In this document: piece by piece, positions 47,213 through 59,333 of the stretch
Layout of the letters: every line of letters begins with the position of its first letter
Numbering within the stretch: the stretch's first letter is position 1
DNA from: Liquidambar formosana
Taxonomy: Eukaryota; Streptophyta; Magnoliopsida; Saxifragales; Altingiaceae
Reading direction: 5' to 3'
Assembly (NCBI GenBank): GCA_039720395.1
Contig: CM077833.1
Span: 15,995,133-16,059,132 of the forward strand
DNA: 64,000 bases
Notes under the pieces: generated by a model
What the model saw: only the letters and a program-made list of their open reading frames with translations
Databases searched by the model: none
What the model was told of the DNA's origin: nothing
Made by a program: the position numbers and the translations under genes

Positions 47213-50200
47213 TCATGCAGCAGATACTGAATATCCATTTGCACAGTATTGGGGAATTTCTGAAGAACCCAAGAGTTTAGGCTTTCTCAACCAGTACTGC
47301 TGAAACCTCTGCCTTGCATATTCCATGTAATCAAAGTCGATATTATTTACGAAACTCTGCAGAACAATAGAAAATTAATCATGTTCATTATCTCTTGCGA
47401 ATGTACACTCACAAATGCATGTAGATGGTAACAATAAAATCAGATACAGATATCCCTACCGAGATTATTCCCCATAAGCCCCAAAATAGATGGTTTGCAA
47501 GAGTGTACTTCTCCACGTTGTGGACTAGCTGCTCCACTTCAGTGTCACTGGGTTCATTGCCTATTTACAGAACCAAAGCCGTTTTAAGTAATAATATTGC
47601 TTACCAAAAAAAAAAAAAAAAAAAATTATATTGAGAGAACCACACATGATATTGAGAGAGTAGCATAATAAACAAAAAGATTATCATACTTTCTTAAAAA
47701 GGAAAAATAAAATGTTTCCCAACTGAACCCATGAACAGGTTTCTCCCCTTCATTTGAAAAGATCAGTCTCCATGAGTTCATCACAGTTATTTATTTGTTT
47801 TTGGATAAGTAAGTTCATCACAGTAAACAATATGCCTATAGCTTTAATTGAGAACTAACCCCAATCAATTTGACCCAACTCATTGCATTGCTGTTTGAGT
47901 CATTGTTGGTGCACCATGGTTCCAATGAACAAAACAAGAATTCAGGATTACCTAGGTTAGGGTACACGAGGAAATTGAACTCTTGCTTTGAATCTAACAC
48001 GGTTTGATAGTCATATCGGAAGGCAATCGGTCAAGCATGAGTATGTCTATTTTAGGTTTACACAAGCATAACCCTAGCATAAAACCAACCTGGTGCCCCA
48101 TTATTCGAAACCAAGAAATCCAAGTCACCTAGGTAGGAAGGTCTATAAGGAGTTTGAGCTTTTCTCCTTAGAATTATATTTGGATTGAGGGTCATAGTGG
48201 AATGCCACTGGTCAAGCACGACTCATCTCCTATAAAGTATGTGCAGACCAAACCTTAGAATTATATTTGCCTTGAGTGTCATATTGGATTGCCACTGGTC
48301 AAGGAAATCGACTGCTTAACATCAACCCTTGACTTTAGAGAACTTTAGATAGCTTAATATTGATCAACACAAGTTTCAATATCCAAATCCATTGTCTCTC
48401 ATACAAATCTAGATAAATGGACAAACCTGCAGAGCTCAGATATATACGGATAAATCTTTGGCGCTCCTTCAGATCTGTTGTCATATGAAATGAAAAATGA
48501 AACTAATTAGTCCCAATAGTGTAAAATATTCTCCTTTAGATAAAATCACAGGGATGGTAAAAATGGAAGCAATGAAACACAAAAGTTACTAAATATCAAT
48601 AGTGCTCGCTCACCTGGGTATTTACTGTAATCTAAAATATGAGGTGTTTCAGAGTGATAATTCGCCACCATTTCACAAAAGTGATTTGCAAGGTCATAAC
48701 CAACAGGATTGTAGCTTGCATACTCATAATCCTGTTAAAAAGAAAGGATATAAGAATAGGAATATACTCAAAATGATGGTGTGTTGTAAATACTTCTCTA
48801 AAAATGTTTTTCCTTTGCCATAAGCGAAAGAGTGAATAAAGAGAAAACTTATGCCTGGTTGATATAAATCATATATGCATAAGACTAATACAAGTTCACC
48901 CCTTCAATCATAGAACAACACATGGCGTGAAAATACCATCGGGTCCTTGATTTTGGAACTCCTTTTTAGACTTCAAGTGTTTCCAAAATTCACTAATTAA
49001 AAGTTCTAGTTGAAGTTGTATTTAAAAAATACAAGCTTATCTAATCCAGAGAAGCAATTAACAAACGAACCCTATAATTTAGATATAAGATATCACTCAT
49101 TGATAAGTCATAACATAAATCAAATAATTAATTGGCCAAGTAGGAACTTGTCCAGTCAACTGAAGTTTTCCTAATTGGACAAATGTAAGTATGATGTGAA
49201 AGCAAAGCCACATGTAGAACTGCTATGCCATTCAACTTGCTTGGATAACACTGATAAAAAAGCACATCATCCTCTTCAAGCATAATCATCAACTTTTTAT
49301 TCTTATCACATTTCTTTCTTTTTCAGTGAGAAAACTGGTACAGAACCACAAGGCCATAACCCTGTGGTCAAGATGTAGACCAACCAACCAACTAATTCAA
49401 GGGTTCGAGTCCTATAAAAAATTCTGTTCATTTTCCAACTGTGACAAAACAGAAAATATGTTTCCTCAAAATTCACAAGATATGGTGGTACTTCTCAAAT
49501 TTGTATCTGTATGTGGGTTCATATGAGGATTTGAGCAAAGGTCTGAGTGATGATATATCATCTCTATACCACCACCATCACCTACATCTCTTTGACTGGC
49601 AATACTGAGGAGACCATATATGATCTCTATTCCAGAATTAGACTTCTTATAATATTTACTGATCTAATCACAGACCACTACCCTTCTTTGCACAAGATTT
49701 CCATCCATTAATTTTCTTGAATAATTTCCTTCCCAGATTACCAATCCTTCCCTCTATGGGATAGAAGGAGAAATCTGTACATTGGAACAAGGAAATGTCC
49801 AGAAGACCAACAGGGGAAGAATGTGCAATAATTACTCTTGAAACTGATGCCATAATACAGAGGTGACACAAACATTAGCCAATATGGAGTAGGAAACTTA
49901 CAATTAAAGTGACTAATCTTGTCTTTTCGTCAATCATTATGTTACCATATTGCAGATCATTGTGACAAAATCCAATATGTTGATTGTCCAGTGACAGTTC
50001 CTTCTCCAGCATACTAATTTCCTCGTTCAAGATATCCAAGCGAAATTCCTCTGCATCTTTGGGGGAACACAACCTTCTGGCCTCCCTAAGCCAGTTTCTG
50101 AGGAAAGAAAAGAAAAAGGCGGTAAATAATTTAAACTCTGAAGGGGAAAATTTAGCCCTAAGCCATAGATATCAATACCTCATTCTGTTCCAAAGGTGTA

Positions 50201-51409
50201 CTTTCTTTGTACCAGGCATATCAAGATTGTGGAACTCCCTCAACTTAGCTGCTACCAGAGTGGATATTTCAGGGTCACGAAGGTCACAGGCCGATAGTGT
50301 CTGAAAACCCAAAATAAGATGTTACGAAAAAGTACGTTCCACAAAGATAGGTGGGATTAAAAAATCAGCATTGTTTACACAGAAGTTCAGTCCATAGCAA
50401 GTAAAGGAAAACTGAAAATTATGCCAGTTTAAATTTCGATCCAATTAGTCCATCGCTTTGTTCTGGTAAGCTATACAGAATTCAAAATAGTATTTAACGT
50501 CATATCGTTGGGTCAAGTTTGGCCATAGGGGCAAGTTCATACAATTGCAGATGACTTCTCTACAAGTTTATGGCTAAGTAATTATACTTGAGAAATTCGA
50601 AGTTTTATATCTCCCACTGTTAGATTTCTGAGAAAATAAAATGCTCAAACTAACTCAGCCAAATAACTGTACAAGATATAATTCAGTTGATTATTTCAAT
50701 TTTCCATGAACTGAAGCATCAACAAATATTTCTCAGGAACCAAACAGAGCTAGAATTGATCGTTAGTCAATTCTGCCACCCAAATCATCTACTATTTTTC
50801 TATTGACAACATCACAGCTACATCTTTTATAATTCTTGATCTAAGAGATAGATTCATGTACCCTTCTCATAATTATTATTTTTTAAATATAAAAAAAAAT
50901 TAATAAATTCATAAACAAAAGCAATTATAATAAATCTTTCAGCTTCTGATATAAAAGACGCACAAGTTTCATATTAGTTTAAAATAATTTTTATAAAAAA
51001 AACAAAATTAAAGTTGTAATAGAAGCAAACATCATAATTTAGAAAATGTAAAAAATTAACCAACCCTGGCATGAATGAACTCCTCGACACGCCCTTCGGG
51101 CAACCGGCTAAGAAGACGAGGCCCATGTCCGTGCTCCGAAATGCACGCGAAGGTCCGAATTTCATCGTCACGGTTAAAGAAAAGATCAACACCTTTGCCG
51201 TAGATTCGAACCAGAACCTTTCGTGTCCCTGTCTCAGTCGGCCAGCTTATCTGATAAACCTCATTAGTCATGGCACCCTTCAATGGGGTCACTTCCATTG
51301 CATTGGGATCATCAATCATGTCGCCCCAACCCGAAGCCAACGACATCAATACCTTCTTCAATTCTTCAGGAAGAACACCCTCAGTGAATTCATTTTCGAT
51401 CACCGCCAT
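47213..51409 (-). CDS. Choline/ethanolamine kinase
   Basis: Phosphorylates choline (probably also ethanolamine) with ATP, the first step of the CDP-choline route to phosphatidylcholine; cytosolic in plants. Exons in transcript order: 51409-51065, 50300-50179, 50097-49902, 48731-48614, 48474-48427, 47560-47460, 47356-47213. They keep one frame and give about 357 aa, close to family length. Seen: [16 protein letters not shown] (ATP loop), [38 protein letters not shown], Brenner motif [10 protein letters not shown] (201-210) and choline kinase motif [18 protein letters not shown] (from 222), then [12 protein letters not shown] and [19 protein letters not shown]. All catalytic residues expected are present (H201, D203, N208, D222). 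The start is the first ATG after a 5'-leader intron. Choline rather than ethanolamine kinase is favoured by overall resemblance. Confidence 0.94.
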
Positions 51410-51433
51410 GGTATATCGATTCAAGGATCTGAA

Positions 51434-51647
51434 CTGTAAAACAAAGACAGAAGAAAAAAATGGACCAACATTTAGACTGTTTTAGAGATACCCAAAAGTT
51501 CTAAAGAAACTAGAAAGCTCATGAAGATGAAGCAATCAAAGAACCCGGATGAATGAAAACTTCAGAAATTGGGTGGCAAAACAAAAAAGAAAAGAAAAAA
51601 ATCCCAACAGATTCAGGGAAAATTTAAGAAATGGAAAGAGGACTTAC
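51434..51647 (-). other. Intron in the 5' leader of the choline kinase gene
   Basis: On the minus strand, donor TTGG|GTAAGTCC (at 51,647) and acceptor TTTTACAG|TTC (at 51,434) bound a 214-base leader intron that ends 24 bases before the ATG. Both sites are near consensus. Leader introns often raise expression in plants; that effect is not shown here. Confidence 0.65.
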
Positions 51648-51718
51648 CCAAGAACTGATCTTTCAGGTGTCGAATTTTGAGCGGAAAACCAGATTTTGCT
51701 TTTCCTCGAAGATTTTAG

Positions 51719-51737
51719 ATATATATATATATATATA
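51719..51737 (-). promoter_or_regulatory. TATA-like (AT)n tract of the choline kinase promoter
   Basis: The alternating A/T run lies about 70 bases upstream of the leader donor on the minus strand, a fitting position for a TATA box; the transcription start would be about 51,690. The tract could equally be a simple microsatellite. Confidence 0.4.
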
Positions 51738-52301
51738 GGAGTGCGTAACCAGCACAGGCAGGCAGCTATTTTGATACCTGTGATAAGAGAAGTACCTGCC
51801 GTATCTGAAGACTGAAATAGATTCACACACCTTGACTGTGTGAAACTATCAATGGAATGGAAAAACGTGCCGGTGATCTAGAGCCAATGATGATTTGACA
51901 CGTGTAGGTGACCGAGCGTGTTTGGAATCTTCCTAGTGAATGGGGATAGCGGGGCGTGAGAGATTTTTGCAAACCACCGTAACTGACCGTCCAAATAAAC
52001 AACCCCTCCAAACCAGGAAACTGTGCAGTGAATAGTAATTTTTCCCACATCAAAAATGCAAAAGTCGTCGCAAAAGTCATTTTTATTTATTTTTATTTTT
52101 ATTTTTATTTTTAATTTTTAATGTTAAAAAACCGTAAAAGTCGTTGGTTTACGTATGGGCAGTTAGTTGCCAGATAAAATCAGGTGTTCCTTGGAACACA
52201 GTGGTTTTAGTGAGACTCCTCTCCACTTGTTGTTTCTCACTCTTTATTTTTGAAATGAAAATTCTTTATGGCCATCAAATTTTGTCACATCATCAAATTG
52301 A

Positions 52302-52452
52302 GGGGGAATTACAGATAGGTCCTGCTATGGGCAAACAATTACAGTTCAATACAATTGATTACAAACTTACAAGTAAATGACCACTAACTTAACTAAAAAT
52401 GACTACTAATTGTAAATGTTTGCCCCTAGACGAACCTATTGGTAATTCCCCC
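52302..52452. mobile_element. Small MITE with 45-base inverted ends
   Basis: Left GGGGGAATTACAGATAGGTC; reading inward from the right, GGGGGAATTACCAATAGGTT. Both arms continue through GGGCAAACAnTTACA. Total 151 bp, non-coding. Superfamily unknown. Confidence 0.65.
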
Positions 52453-52473
52453 AAAACTAAAACTTAAATGCAA

Positions 52474-53312
52474 TTGTGATATGACTTGAAATTCCAGTTT
52501 TACCAAGCTTACAATACTTAAAAGAGAGTTGTATAAGTGTTATGTGTAAATCTTACTCAATTTTGATTTCAAGTATTTTAATATCTTTTACCGCAAGTAA
52601 TTCAAACACATAGCAAGCACAAAAACAATTAACAACTGACACAAGAAATTTTTACATAGAAAACCCTAGATAAGAAAAATCACGAGATCTCATCCAGTTG
52701 AAGCAAATCTATTGTGAAATCAACGAGTATAAGACACACAAACCACAAGGACTTATGCATTTGTTTTCACTCCCATGATCGTACGATCGATCTCTGTCTT
52801 CACAGCTTTGGTTACAACCAACTTCTTTCGATCACAGCAATGCTATCAATCACGAACTCGCAAGCTCGATCGATTACTATCACAATAGTCTCACAAATAC
52901 TTAAGGTTGTGAATGGAACGTGGTTTGCATGATCTCTAAAGCATAATTGGAAACGTAAATTAAAGTGCTTTAAAGAGGTTTGAAGAAGATGAATAATGAA
53001 AAACCTAATTGGGAGAGGCTTGCTTACCTCTCTTTACTGTAATAGCCCTTATTTATAGAAACTAAGAGACCCTAAAAGAAAAATTATGAATTTGGATCAA
53101 ATAGGAAGGTTTTCTAAACAGAAAATTTGATTTTTGCAAACCCCAATCGATCCAAGTCCAAGCTCGATTGATTTAGGGGTGATCGACAGAGGCTAAATGG
53201 AGTTTCTGGGTATGCACCAATCGATTAGGCCATCAACCCCGGTCGATCGGGGGGTGGCAAAGTCTAACATAAGAAGTCATAAACACACTTCTAATACGAA
53301 ATATGCCAACAT
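52474..53312 (-). mobile_element. LTR-like copia block
   Basis: Read on the minus strand it begins TGTTGGCATATTTCG, has a TATA box (TTTCTATAAATAAGGGC) about 250 bases in, then a C/T-rich leader and the words AGGGTTTTCTATGTAAAAAT and CTTGTGTCAG known from copia LTRs of the SIRE/Maximus type. The distal end (near 52,474) and a target duplication are unclear, and no coding domain adjoins. Confidence 0.5.
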
Positions 53313-55268
53313 AAAATTTTTTTTTTTTTTTTAAAAATGGACTTTATATGACTGATGTGGTATCATGAGCTAATGATACTACATGGAGTAAAATGGGAAT
53401 ATCAAACTAGTTACTTTTTTATCATACATCTTCACTTTACTTCATTCCCATTCCTATTGATTTGTGATATTGTGACCTTGTCATAATTACATTGAAAACC
53501 AGTAATCCTCAAATTTTTTCAATACAAGTGGACCCAACCAATGAAGCTTTCTTACACAGTTTTCGAAAAATTGACACAATGTAATTGTGGACCAACGATT
53601 ATTATAATAAAAATTAATTTTTCTTTGAAAAAAAAAAAAGAAAAAAGAGTGGAGTTGTGGAGGGCATATATGTTCCCAAATGTATACCGTACATTTTCTT
53701 ATTTTCAAGAATGAATCGAATCGAAAAAGAAAAACACTACTAATGGAGCCTAGTTACAGGCCATTGTGGCTAAAAAAAAACGCTTGTACTCCTCCTTTCA
53801 TACGTCACATCAACGGTCTTCAACCATCCATTTTCATATGTTTTCTTTTTGGCAAGGAGAAGCATAGAGCACCCGTAGTGAAAAGGCTCTAGCTAATGAT
53901 GTTTCAGTGGTGCCGTAGTGGAGAAGAGAGTTGAAATGATTCAATGGAAGGGCTAAAGGAGCTTTTAAAAAGAAGTACTCAATGTTACTGTAAGTCGGTC
54001 ACGTATTTGACATCATGAGTCAATCAAAATTAAGCAAAATGAGAACGCGCGGCCAAACAAAATGTGATTATAACACCCATTTTACTTTATTTTCGCTAGC
54101 CATTGAGGTAACTTTATTATTTATTTCACTTCACCGAAAGTTTAAAGGCCAAAAAAATGTAAATTAAAATTGAAAGAAGAAGAGAGAAGAAAGCCAACCC
54201 ATCGTGGCACATTTATACGTACAAGTGTTGACATTTTAGTTGGTTACAACATGTGGCTTCACGTGATTTTTTTTTATTTTTTTTGAAAGTGTCGGCTGGT
54301 TAACGCCAACAATTGAAGATGCTTTTATAATAATTATACACCCCCAAAAATATAGGCATATAATATAAACATTCATTGGTAACGTGCAAAACACGTTGAA
54401 AATGGAGTAGATTTTTTCTTTTTTTTAATAATAAAAGTTGTGATTTGTTGATGCATGGTATACCTAAAGTTTTACAGTGAGTCATAGGGGTAAAGAGCGG
54501 GGTTAGGTTTGGGACGCGTTTTCTAAGAGGTGACAACGTATATGTTTCTTAGTAAAGTAGTTTATAAAACCGCGTGAGAGTCATTTTTAATTGGGCGATG
54601 TTATACAAAACATCTTTCGTAAGTATTCAGTACAATATTCAATTCACACCAATTAAAAATGATGTGAATTGAAATAATTTTGTACATAGTACATGTTATA
54701 CATAGTATTTTTCTTTTTAATTTTATGCATGGAGTGGTGAAAATATGTTGGAGCCTTGAAAGAGAAGTCTCAGGAAAGCGTTGATTTCTTTTTGAATCAC
54801 CTTAAAATTTGAAGGTGCCCAAATTTGCGATTGTGGTGCCAAAACACAGCACTATTTTGTATTACATAAGATCACAACATGTGGAGTACTAATGAAGCAA
54901 ATGGACAGATGGAGTTAAAAATCACTTAGAACAATGTGCTTCAATTAACGAGATGGTTTAGCGTTGATATATACCTTTATTTATTTATTTTTTAAATGCA
55001 CCCTATCCTCATTTTGTAATATATACCTTCAATGGATATCAATGTTTTTTCATAAGTTTGAATCCGATATCATTCACTTAACAAGTGAGACAAATGTCAC
55101 TAGACTTGTACTATATATATAGAATCTAAAACGTTTTCTACAATTTATGGTAAGATAAGAAAGAAACTTATTATTATGGTAGTTTGAGGAAAAAAAAATT
55201 CAAAATGAAGCAAATATTTAATGTTTAAGATAATTATGATGTGGAATACCAATCTCTTATGCATAAAT
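53313..55268. other. Intergenic, nothing recognised with confidence
   Basis: A segment at about 54,491-54,590 (GGGACGCGTTTTCTAAG and AAAACCGCGTGAGAG) is loosely repeated at 56,604-56,735. Open frames on both strands (for example 53,680-53,892 and the complement of 54,300-54,536) have no family motif. Confidence 0.35.
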
Positions 55269-55582
55269 CAATGGCGGAGCCAGGGGAGGCCTTTGGGGGC
55301 ACATGCCTCCACTAGCCTCAAACAAATTTTTTTTTTTTTTTGGGATAAGTTACCATTTGATGATCATTTACCAAGATAATGCCAAAAAAAGAAGTAATCA
55401 TTTTTAAACATATATATAGTCTATTTGTAATAAGTTGAGACAAAAATCCTTTTTTTGGTATTACATTAGAAAATGATTATCAAAAAGTAATTTGCTTAAA
55501 AAAAAATCTAGAGTTTTTAGTTCCCACTTTGCAGAATCATAGCACGGTATCCCATTGAAGATAACTTTTGACTCTGCCCCTA
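55269..55582 (+). mobile_element. hAT-like MITE, 'GGCGGAGCC' family, copy 2
   Basis: Starts CAATGGCGGAGCCAGGGG and ends GACTCTGCCCCTA, an inverted-repeat pair. Flanks gcataaat and acataaat form an 8-bp duplication with one mismatch. The interior matches the element at 1,479-1,820 in the opposite orientation. 314 bp, non-coding. Confidence 0.7.
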
Positions 55583-55733
55583 ACATAAATCATAAAGCAA
55601 AATTCAAAATGAAGTCTTGCTAGATTATATATTTTCAGTTTTTATCATAACAGTTGAGATCGCAAATCTGCCACTAAAGAAAAATTTAAACCTAATTTCT
55701 TAAAAACATTATTGCTTCCTTATGTTTTTAGAC

Positions 55734-55946
55734 CAGGCTCGGTTCTGGGCCTAGGAGGGTAAGGCGGCCGCTTGGGGCCCCCTATTTTGGGCTTAAAAAA
55801 AGGGCCCCCAAATACCTATCCCCTTTACTAGTTATCAAAGGCCAAAAATCGGTTCAAAGAAGAGGCTTCTCTAATTGGACCAGTTCTCTTATTTTAAACA
55901 AAAGGGCCCTATTCTACCAAGTCCAATTCCAACCTAAAAGGTTAAA

Positions 55947-55994
<48 letters not shown>

Positions 55995-56388
55995 CACGGG
56001 AATCAAAGGGGTTTTACATTTAGATCTCAAATCTGAGATCTGGGAGGCTTCCCATTCACAACGTCTCTCTTTATCTCTCATCTCCTCTAGTCCTCCTCAT
56101 TTACAACGTTTCTCTCTGTCTCTCACAATCTCACTCTCTCTCGGTCTCTTCACTCTCCAGTCTCCTCATTATAAGTTTGTGAAAAAGCAAGTAAATTTTA
56201 ATTTATAAAAGCAAATTTTAGTAATTTTATATGCAAACAAACTTTATATTGATACTTGGTAATAGGAATTTTTTATTATTATTTTTTTTTTATATTTAGA
56301 ACTTTTTTTTTTGAGAATATGTATAGAAAGAAGAGGATCCTATTTTACGAGTTCGCCTAAGACCTCAACTAACTCAGAACCGACCCTG
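55734..56388. mobile_element. Non-autonomous hAT element, copy B
   Basis: A 655-bp element with ends CAGGCTCGGTTCTG and, inward from the right, CAGGGTCGGTTCTG, flanked by a perfect 8-bp duplication TTTTAGAC (55,726-55,733 and 56,389-56,396). Homologous throughout to 9,298-9,912 (shared AAGAAGAGGCTTCTC, CAAATCTGAGATCT-like, ATGCAAACAAACTTTAT), but with an (AT)n expansion at 55,951-55,992. No transposase. Confidence 0.88.
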
Positions 56389-56396
56389 TTTTAGAC

Positions 56397-57590
56397 TTAT
56401 GGCTTAATAAGAAATTTTGGAAGAGTTTTGCCTCCATAAGTCTTTGCATTTAAACTTCTTCCTAATTTTCCATTTAAACAACCATTGGCACACATGCAGA
56501 GCCAAGGCGCAATTAAAGCACATCGAAAAATGCATTATATTTTAAAATAAAAATAAAAATAAAATAATTGTGATTTTGTTGACGGTGTCCCTAGAGATTT
56601 AGATGAGGGGATAAGGATGTGGGGCGTTGGGACGCATTTTTCTAAGTCAGCAACAGCGACATATACCTTGCTCGAAGCAATCCATAAAAAATCTCAACAA
56701 AAGTTGCAGTCAGATAAAACCGCGCGAGACTATTTGAGCGTTGAAAATGTGTGTGTTGCAGGAGAGAGTATGTGGGCCTGTGGGCCCTACAGTGTAGGGT
56801 AAGTATCCTGAAAATGGAGACTTTTTGTTTTTTTTGTTTGGGACAATTTCATCTAAGTACACTTTTTTGGTTATGGGTTTCCGTTGAAGGAGAGTGTAGC
56901 TTGTGTGTATGTGGGTATACAACTAAGTTAGAGTAGTAGACAATTCAAATTGGACTCGTTAAATTACTAAGCTTAAAAGTAAAGTTTGAGTTTGACTTGT
57001 TTAATTTATAAACGAGTTAAAATGAACTTTTTATTCAGTTGAGTTGAGTTTGAGTTATATTTTTGATAAGTCCTAAAATGATACTTGAGTTTGGTTTGTT
57101 TATTTCACAAGCGAGTTTGAATGAACTTTATATTAAGTAGAGTTTGAGTAGTTTAGTTTGTTTCTGAAGGACTGGAAGTGTTTTTTCAAGTCGATTGAGA
57201 CATAGCTTGACCTTAGCCCTACAAAAAATTAGTGACTCTAATGTATGAGTAGGATTGTATATAAGATATAAATTAATACATATTATGCTACCATTCCTAC
57301 ACCTTTACCACTAGATAGACCACCACCTGATGATCATAAGAGGCATTTAATCAATCATATTATAGATTATATTAGATGGAAGAATCATCCAACTTTTTCC
57401 TTTAAAGTTTGTGTGTGGGGTTGGTCTGTATTGGAATTGAATCCCTGACCCCACTCCTCCTTTTTAGTAAAAAGTTTATTCCGTGCACCGGATTCAACAC
57501 CCTATCAATTTTGTGTTTTTTTTTGTTAAGTAGAACATAAAAACAAACACAAGAAAACAAAAGAAACAGAAAACAAAAGACCAACAAGAG
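56397..57590. other. Intergenic; degenerate repetitive sequence
   Basis: 56,945-57,180 consists of loosely repeated GAGTTTGAGT / AATGAACTTT / AAACGAGTT words, the same texture as 7,740-8,210. No coding frame with a recognisable motif. Confidence 0.35.
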
Positions 57591-57815
57591 AAGCAAGCCA
57601 CTAAGCTTCTACACCCATTGATGGCAAGCAAGGAAGAGCATCAGTTGACAAGCTGACCCTTGCGTGTCGAACATAGTGCGAACTGTGAGGTGACCATATA
57701 AGAGGAGCAAGCCACTAAGCTTCTACACCCCCTGTTGGCAAGCAAGGAAGAGCATCAATTGACAAGCTGACCCTTGCGTGTCGAACATAGTGCGAACTGT
57801 GAGGTGACCAAGTAA
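57591..57815. repeat. 114-bp tandem duplication
   Basis: Two head-to-tail units (from about 57,593 and 57,707) share GCAAGCCACTAAGCTTCTAC, GGCAAGCAAGGAAGAGCATC and TTGACAAGCTGACCCTTGCG, differing at only a few positions. The rest is non-coding. Confidence 0.85.
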
Positions 57816-59221
57816 TGGACTTGACTCGTTGGTAAGGACTAAGGAGCCAAAGGCTGAAATTTAAAGATGAGAAAGCATAAAACCTGAATTGCAATATTGT
57901 CCTTTAATCAATGGAATCTATCTTTTGTGGTCACGTGTGGGTTTATCTCATATCGGAAGATTAGAAGAAAAGAATTGGCCTTAATATATAAGTAATAGAC
58001 TCACCACCAATAGGCTTAGGCCTTTTGTGTGGGTATGAGTTCCAAGCTTGTATATTGGACCTGCTTTGGTGGATCTTGGACTCCCCTATCTCCTTAACAC
58101 ATCTATGCTAGCAGTCAATCACAGAGCAAAGATTGTGACATCAGAATAGTCTATTATAAAGGTTGATTTGATCATATACTCTGCAAATTAGGGTTGCCAA
58201 TTTGTATTCGGGTGTCACATACGTGTCATGTCGAGATAAACCACCACCTCCCTTAACAACTCCACAGAAGAACCCCCCTATGATATGACGCGAAAATGAC
58301 TAATGCTACTGGACCCTATTACTTTATCTCTGTTTTCATGTCACATCATGAAGATTTTTTTTGGAAGCTGTTAAAGGGGTCCAATAGCATTACCCAAATT
58401 TTAAAGAGGATTTTTTCGAAGCCCATTTATGTCATTATATTTGTAAGGGGAAAAAAATATTAAGTTGTAAGAGTCATACACAGGTTAAACAAGTGTGGAA
58501 TATTAGTAGTATCAGCACAAGAAGATTCAATAAGCACTCACAATTTCACAATTGGGGTTGGAAAGGTCTAGTGCCCTAATTTGAACATCATTCGTTTAGT
58601 ATATGCATGGGCGTGTCAACAAAAATAGTTTCAACCAAAAATTGCTAATTCCGTATTGAGTTCGAGAGTGTTAACGGATTGCGTCAAGTCTTGCTATCCT
58701 TATCAATAATTATTTTGGCCAATGGCATAGTAGTCCAGTAATAGTATTTGTCGAGTGATCATGGATTCAAGCTCATAGTTAGAGGAAAAATGATACCCAT
58801 ATGTTGATATTACTGAGGGGTCGGTTAAGGGTCATAAAAGGAGCGGATTTTCTATAATTTACCCAAGAAAAAATCACAGAGTCAATAATCATTTTCACGA
58901 AGTGCAGAGTTGAGTTGTAGATAATCAATATGAACCTGCTATAAAGAAATTAATAGCGCGTTCTTTATTGACATCGCAAAAACACCAATATCAATCACAA
59001 AATTCATAGTAGACCTCAATGGCACAAACTACATATGGATGTGTAGTTTAATATCATCACAAACAGATCAAGAGTGTGTTTCCAATTCCATTCCTAATGA
59101 AATGAAAAACTTCCTCATATGGTCCACAACAGGACCCTGTTGTGGACAAGGAGAATTGATTCTCTAGAAAACAGTCCTTCATTATTGACGATGAAAAGAA
59201 TACATGCAAGTAGGCTACTAG
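57816..59221. other. Intergenic; possible LTR scrap
   Basis: CTCATATCGGAAGATTAGAAG at about 57,949, followed by TTAATATATAAG, resembles the 'CACATCGGAAGATTAG' start of several plant LTRs. No other part of such an element was found. No gene. Confidence 0.3.
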
Positions 59222-59333
59222 ATCGAGCTAGTCTAGTGGTGAGGAAGGGTGAGAAAAAAAGATAAGATTAAGATAGGTTAAGGGTTCAATCCCTTCCACT
59301 TGTACCAAAAAAAAAAAAAAAAAAAAAAAAAAG
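59222..59333 (+). mobile_element. tRNA-derived SINE with poly(A)
   Basis: GAGCTAGTCTAGTGGTGAGG (A-box-like) and GGGTTCAATCCC (B-box) about 60 bases apart, followed by CTTGTACC and about 27 A. This is the compact layout of a short plant SINE. A weak 7-base repeat (TGCAAGT) flanks it, insufficient to prove a target duplication. Confidence 0.55.

Noticed and set aside
49345..49420. GGGTTCGAGTCC as a tRNA gene
   Set aside because: Only a B-box-like word is present; no cloverleaf could be drawn, so at most a SINE scrap inside a kinase intron.
51056..51424. Start of the choline kinase upstream of 51,409
   Set aside because: The in-frame extension to 51,424 begins with a non-ATG codon; the first real ATG is at 51,409, and the frame left of 51,065 is intron.
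57591..57815. Repeats as a CRISPR array
   Set aside because: Only two long head-to-tail units without unique spacers, in eukaryotic DNA.
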